A model generated the notes under the pieces. The model was given only the letters and a program-made list of their open reading frames with translations, searched no databases and was not told the DNA's origin. Positions 24,454-26,857 of a stretch of 26,857 nucleotides of DNA are shown here, in pieces. The translations under genes were made by a program, and so were the position numbers. The DNA comes from HGM04593 sp045634085 (GTDB lineage: Bacteria; Bacteroidota; Bacteroidia; Bacteroidales; Bacteroidaceae): positions 1 through 26,857 of the forward strand of contig JAZQZM010000055.1 in NCBI GenBank assembly GCA_045634085.1, read 5' to 3'. How positions within the stretch are numbered: position 1 is the first letter of the stretch; each line of letters begins with the position of its first letter.

Positions 24454-24603
24454 TCATTTATTAAGGTTGTTCCAATGCTTGTTTACGTATGTGATTGTGA
24501 GCACACCGCTCTCGTTGTCGTGTACGTTGTCGCCCATGTATGCTGCCAGAGCCATTGAAATGGCTGCAACAGTAGCGCCGTCAATTTTCTTGTTCTCTTC
24601 CAT
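24454..24603 (-). CDS. Small decarboxylase subunit (epsilon/OadG C-terminal-like), 49 aa
   Basis: A 49-residue frame from ATG (24603) to TGA (24454), 12 nt after the alpha subunit gene and 9 nt before the biotin carrier gene. The protein reads MEENKKIDGATVAAISMALA, then AYMGDNVHDNESGVLTITYV and NKHWNNLNK. The AAIS-A-A helix and HD-ESGVLTI segment resemble what I recall of the C-terminal tail of the OadG/delta subunit of sodium-pump decarboxylases. In Veillonella methylmalonyl-CoA decarboxylase a 55-residue epsilon subunit encoded in the same operon corresponds to that tail and stabilises the complex. No membrane segment is present, so it is not a whole OadG. Tight packing supports a real gene; the family call is by resemblance and context. 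Confidence 0.75.
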   Translation of the reverse strand: MEENKKIDGATVAAISMALAAYMGDNVHDNESGVLTITYVNKHWNNLNK

Positions 24604-24615
24604 AATACCTTGGTT

Positions 24616-26169
24616 TTATAGTGGAATGTTGCCGTGTTTCTTCTTTGGAAGGTCCTGACGCTTGCTCTCGAGCTGTGCCAGTGCACGTATCACGCGGAAA
24701 CGTGTGTTGCGTGGCTCTATTACGTCGTCAATGTAGCCATATTTGGCGGCCTGGTACGGGTTGGCAAACAGGCGGTTGTACTCCTCCTCCTTCTCTGTAA
24801 TGAATGTCTTGGGATCATCGGCCTCCTTTGCCTCCTTTGCGTAGAGCACCTCGGCTGCACCGGCAGCGCCCATTACTGCAATCTCGGCACTTGGCCATGC
24901 GTAGTTAAGGTCGGCACGCAACTGCTTGCAGGCCATTACTATGTGTGAACCGCCGTAAGACTTGCGTAATGTTACGGTAACCTTTGGTACTGTGGCTTCG
25001 CCGTATGCGTAGAGCAGTTTTGCTCCGTGCTGGATTACTGCGTTGTACTCCTGTGCTGTTCCGGGAAGGAATCCAGGAACGTCCACCAATGTTACAAGTG
25101 GAATGTTGAATGCATCGCAGAAACGTACGAAACGTGCTCCTTTGCGCGATGAGTTGCAGTCGAGCACACCGGCATATTTGCATGGCTGGTTTGCTACGAT
25201 GCCTACCGACTTTCCGTTCATGCGTGCAAAGCCCACGATGATGTTCTGTGCATAGTCGCGGTGGACCTCAAGGAATTCGCCGTTGTCCACAATCTCTGCA
25301 ATCACACGGTACATGTCATATGCCTGGTTGGGATTGTCAGGGATTATTGTGTTGAGTATATCGCTAGTACGGTTGATAGGGTCGGTGCATGGTACGTCGG
25401 GAACACTCTCCATGTTGTTCTGCGGTATGTAACTCATGAGTTTGCGTATGAGAGAGAGACCCTCCTCCTCGGTCTGGGCTGTGAAATGTGTCACACCGGA
25501 CTTGCTTGCATGCACGCTTGCTCCACCGAGTTCCTCCTGTGTCACAACCTCGCCAAGTACTGTCTTTACAACTTTAGGGCCTGTGAGGAACATGTAGGCT
25601 GTGCCTTCCATCATTATTGTGAAGTCTGTGAGTGCCGGTGAATATACCGCACCGCCCGCACACGGACCGAAAATGCCCGAAATTTGGGGAATGACGCCCG
25701 ATGCCATGATATTGCGCTGGAAAATCTCGGCATATCCTGCAAGGGCGTTGATACCCTCCTGAATACGTGCGCCGCCGCTGTCGTTGATTCCGATTACAGG
25801 CGCGCCCACCTTCATTGCCATGTCCATGACCTTGCATATCTTCTGTGCCATTGTTTCGCTAAGCGAACCGCCGGTCACGGTGAAGTCCTGTGCAAAGACA
25901 TATACCAGACGTTCTTCGATAGTTCCGCTGCCGACAACGACTCCGTCACCGAGATACTGTTTCTTCTCCTGTCCGAAATTGGTGCATCGGTGTGTGACGA
26001 ACATGTCGAACTCTTCGAAACTGCCTTTGTCAAGCAGCATGTCTATGCGTTCGCGTGCAGTGTACTTGCCACGTTCGTGCTGTTTCTCGATGGCTTTCTC
26101 TCCGCCGCCCAGGCGTGCTTTCTCACGTAGGGCTACCAGCTCTTTGATTTTTTCAAATTGCTTGCTCAT
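24616..26169 (-). CDS. mmdA: Methylmalonyl-CoA decarboxylase alpha subunit (carboxyltransferase)
   Basis: A 517-residue acyl-CoA carboxyltransferase of the propionyl-CoA carboxylase beta / MmdA family. It moves the carboxyl group between methylmalonyl-CoA and the biotin carrier, giving propionyl-CoA in the decarboxylating direction. Family landmarks are GKYTARERIDMLLD near residue 35, FAQDFTVTGGSLSE, GINDSGGARIQEG (first oxyanion-hole region), GPCAGGAVYSPALTDF, DVPGFLPGTAQE and KSYGGSHIVMACKQL (second region). MmdA and PccB cannot be separated safely by eye. The neighbouring epimerase, small epsilon-like subunit and biotin carrier without a biotin carboxylase favour the decarboxylase reading. 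The gene is 33 nt after the epimerase gene in one operon. Confidence 0.9.
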   Translation of the reverse strand: MSKQFEKIKELVALREKARLGGGEKAIEKQHERGKYTARERIDMLLDKGSFEEFDMFVTHRCTNFGQEKKQYLGDGVVVGSGTIEERLVYVFAQDFTVTGGSLSETMAQKICKVMDMAMKVGAPVIGINDSGGARIQEGINALAGYAEIFQRNIMASGVIPQISGIFGPCAGGAVYSPALTDFTIMMEGTAYMFLTGPKVVKTVLGEVVTQEELGGASVHASKSGVTHFTAQTEEEGLSLIRKLMSYIPQNNMESVPDVPCTDPINRTSDILNTIIPDNPNQAYDMYRVIAEIVDNGEFLEVHRDYAQNIIVGFARMNGKSVGIVANQPCKYAGVLDCNSSRKGARFVRFCDAFNIPLVTLVDVPGFLPGTAQEYNAVIQHGAKLLYAYGEATVPKVTVTLRKSYGGSHIVMACKQLRADLNYAWPSAEIAVMGAAGAAEVLYAKEAKEADDPKTFITEKEEEYNRLFANPYQAAKYGYIDDVIEPRNTRFRVIRALAQLESKRQDLPKKKHGNIPL

Positions 26170-26202
26170 AATATCTGTTTTTTGTATTTCCTTTTAGATT
26201 GA

Positions 26203-26607
26203 TTACTCTTCGCAGAGCTCTGTCAGTACGCCTTTTGTAGATTTTGGATGAAGGAATGCAATCTTCAATCCCTCGGCGCCGGCACGCGGTGCCTTGTCTA
26301 TGATGCGCACCTCTTTCTGCTCACACTCGGCAAGGGCTTCGGTAACACCGTCCTCAACCTTGTATGCAATGTGGTGTATTCCCTCGCCGCGGTTCTCAAT
26401 GAACTTGGCGATTGTGCTCTCGGGTGAAGTGGCTTCAAGAAGCTCTATTTTAGTCTCGCCCACCTTGAGGAATGCTGTGCGTACCTTCTGGTCTTCAACG
26501 GTCTCGATGTTGTAACATTCGAATCCCAATACCTGTTCATAGTAGGGGAGTGCCTCCTCAATGCTCTTTACGGCTATTCCCAAATGTTCGATCTTTGAAA
26601 TTTTCAT
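26203..26607 (-). CDS. mce: Methylmalonyl-CoA epimerase
   Basis: Interconverts (R)- and (S)-methylmalonyl-CoA, connecting methylmalonyl-CoA mutase with the decarboxylase in the succinate-propionate route. The 134-residue protein is a vicinal-oxygen-chelate fold with two beta-alpha-beta-beta-beta modules. The likely metal ligands His8 (KIEHLGIAV), His78/79 (GIHHIAYKV) and Glu130 (VLTELCEE) are in place, and KIAFLHPKSTKGVLTEL is typical of the family. It is the first gene of the operon with mmdA, the small subunit and the biotin carrier. Its promoter region has been invaded by an insertion sequence 112 bp upstream. Confidence 0.94.
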   Translation of the reverse strand: MKISKIEHLGIAVKSIEEALPYYEQVLGFECYNIETVEDQKVRTAFLKVGETKIELLEATSPESTIAKFIENRGEGIHHIAYKVEDGVTEALAECEQKEVRIIDKAPRAGAEGLKIAFLHPKSTKGVLTELCEE

Positions 26608-26700
26608 AGTCCTTGATTGAATAATGAAAAAACGTTTCCTTATGTAATACGGTCAGCGGATACTGTAACCGGCATGCCCGGGCTTTTCCGCACTCTACCG

Positions 26701-26733
26701 CAAAGATAACCAAATAAATGATCTGACCCCAAA
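26701..26733 (-). promoter_or_regulatory. Promoter of the mce-mmd operon, partly inside an IS end
   Basis: On the minus strand TTTG (26733-26730) and TATCTTTG (26708-26701) are separated by 21 nt. The -7 box matches the Bacteroidetes consensus exactly. The -33 element lies within the terminal sequence of the insertion sequence, so the present promoter appears to be a hybrid. The leader would be roughly 90 nt. Confidence 0.6.
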
Positions 26734-26857
26734 AAGTTGGACGGATTAATTAAAAAAGTTTATTGGTAAAGAGTTCGGTATTGCACCGGGCTCTTTCCTT
26801 TTAGTCTCAGTTTAATTCTATCATTATTGTAGTAGTGGATATACTTCCTCAGTTCCT
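26719..26857 (-). mobile_element. One end of an IS3-family (IS150-like) insertion sequence
   Basis: The terminal motif TGATCTGACCCCAAAAAG followed by TTGGAC (26719-26742) has the TGA-CTGACCCC...GTTGGAC form of IS150-group IS3 elements, and the adjoining frame encodes the C-terminus of a DDE transposase. The element continues beyond the window, with its transposase pointing toward the mce operon. The exact outer boundary and target duplication cannot be confirmed from one end. Confidence 0.8.
26760..26857 (-). CDS. IS3-family transposase OrfB, C-terminal fragment (5' beyond window)
   Basis: Reading the minus strand from the window end gives 31 residues to a TAA at 26762-26760: ELRKYIHYYNND, then RIKLRLKGKSPVQYRTLYQ. 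The YI-YYNN-RI-LKGKSPVQYR pattern is the characteristic C-terminus of IS3-family OrfB (rve integrase-core) transposases. The stop lies about 18-40 nt inside the IS end, as usual. Whether the full gene is intact is unknown. Confidence 0.85.
   Translation of the reverse strand, partial: ELRKYIHYYNNDRIKLRLKGKSPVQYRTLYQ

Noticed and set aside
23785..24558. 257-codon plus-strand open frame across the panD/biotin-carrier gap
   Set aside because: It runs antisense to the well-supported biotin-carrier and small-subunit genes, through a terminator hairpin, and its product is Cys/Tyr-rich with no recognisable family.

Overview
The window comes from a Bacteroidales chromosome, possibly from the Prevotella/Bacteroides side of the order. 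The evidence is the gene families (DUF4270 lipoprotein, T9SS-type C-terminal sorting domain, IntDOT-like integrase lacking the first catalytic Arg, GDE-glycosyltransferase-GH57 cluster, methylmalonyl-CoA decarboxylase genes) and several promoters of the Bacteroidetes form TTTG-N19..21-TAnnTTTG. Shine-Dalgarno sequences are mostly absent. The species cannot be fixed from sequence reading alone.

Layout. (1) 1-~4870 is the end of a prophage: the C-terminal part of a tail tape-measure protein, a large tail-associated protein, and a convergent tyrosine recombinase whose stop region overlaps the tail gene by 8 bp. The element abuts the 3' end of a tRNA-Arg(TCT) gene, a classic attachment target. 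A short copy of the tRNA 3' end and repeated TTGGTTTGCA motifs lie between integrase and tRNA. (2) 4862-5749: tRNA-Arg with its own promoter and terminator, then a Crp/Fnr-type regulator. (3) 6011-9817: a large secreted GH85 endo-beta-N-acetylglucosaminidase with a LamG-like domain and a C-terminal sorting domain, followed by a 42-nt perfect palindrome. (4) 10003-14892: tightly packed miaA, lipid-kinase and kdsA genes, overlapping by 8 and 4 nt, then an outer-membrane DUF5686-like protein. (5) 15013-19641: a glycogen operon of debranching enzyme, GT-B glycosyltransferase and GH57 protein, ending in a strong terminator. (6) 22226-19909, minus strand: a single-domain glycogen synthase-like protein and a DUF4270 lipoprotein, divergent from panC-panD (22553-23765), which make pantothenate. 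(7) 26607-24010, minus strand: methylmalonyl-CoA epimerase, decarboxylase alpha subunit, a 49-aa subunit-like small protein and the biotin carrier, a propionate-pathway operon. (8) 26719-26857: one end of an IS3-family (IS150-like) insertion sequence directly upstream of that operon.

The most interesting signals are these. The GH57 protein of the glycogen operon has lost both catalytic carboxylates (Gly146 and Asn242 at the expected Glu and Asp positions), and the nearby glycogen synthase homologue has only the N-terminal Rossmann domain without the K-x-G-G ADP-glucose motif. Two apparent pseudoenzymes thus sit beside apparently intact glycogen enzymes. The decarboxylase operon carries a tiny epsilon-like subunit but no membrane beta subunit at this locus. 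The IS end supplies the apparent -33 element of the epimerase promoter. An unexplained, highly folded ~105-bp element fills the gap after the biotin carrier gene.
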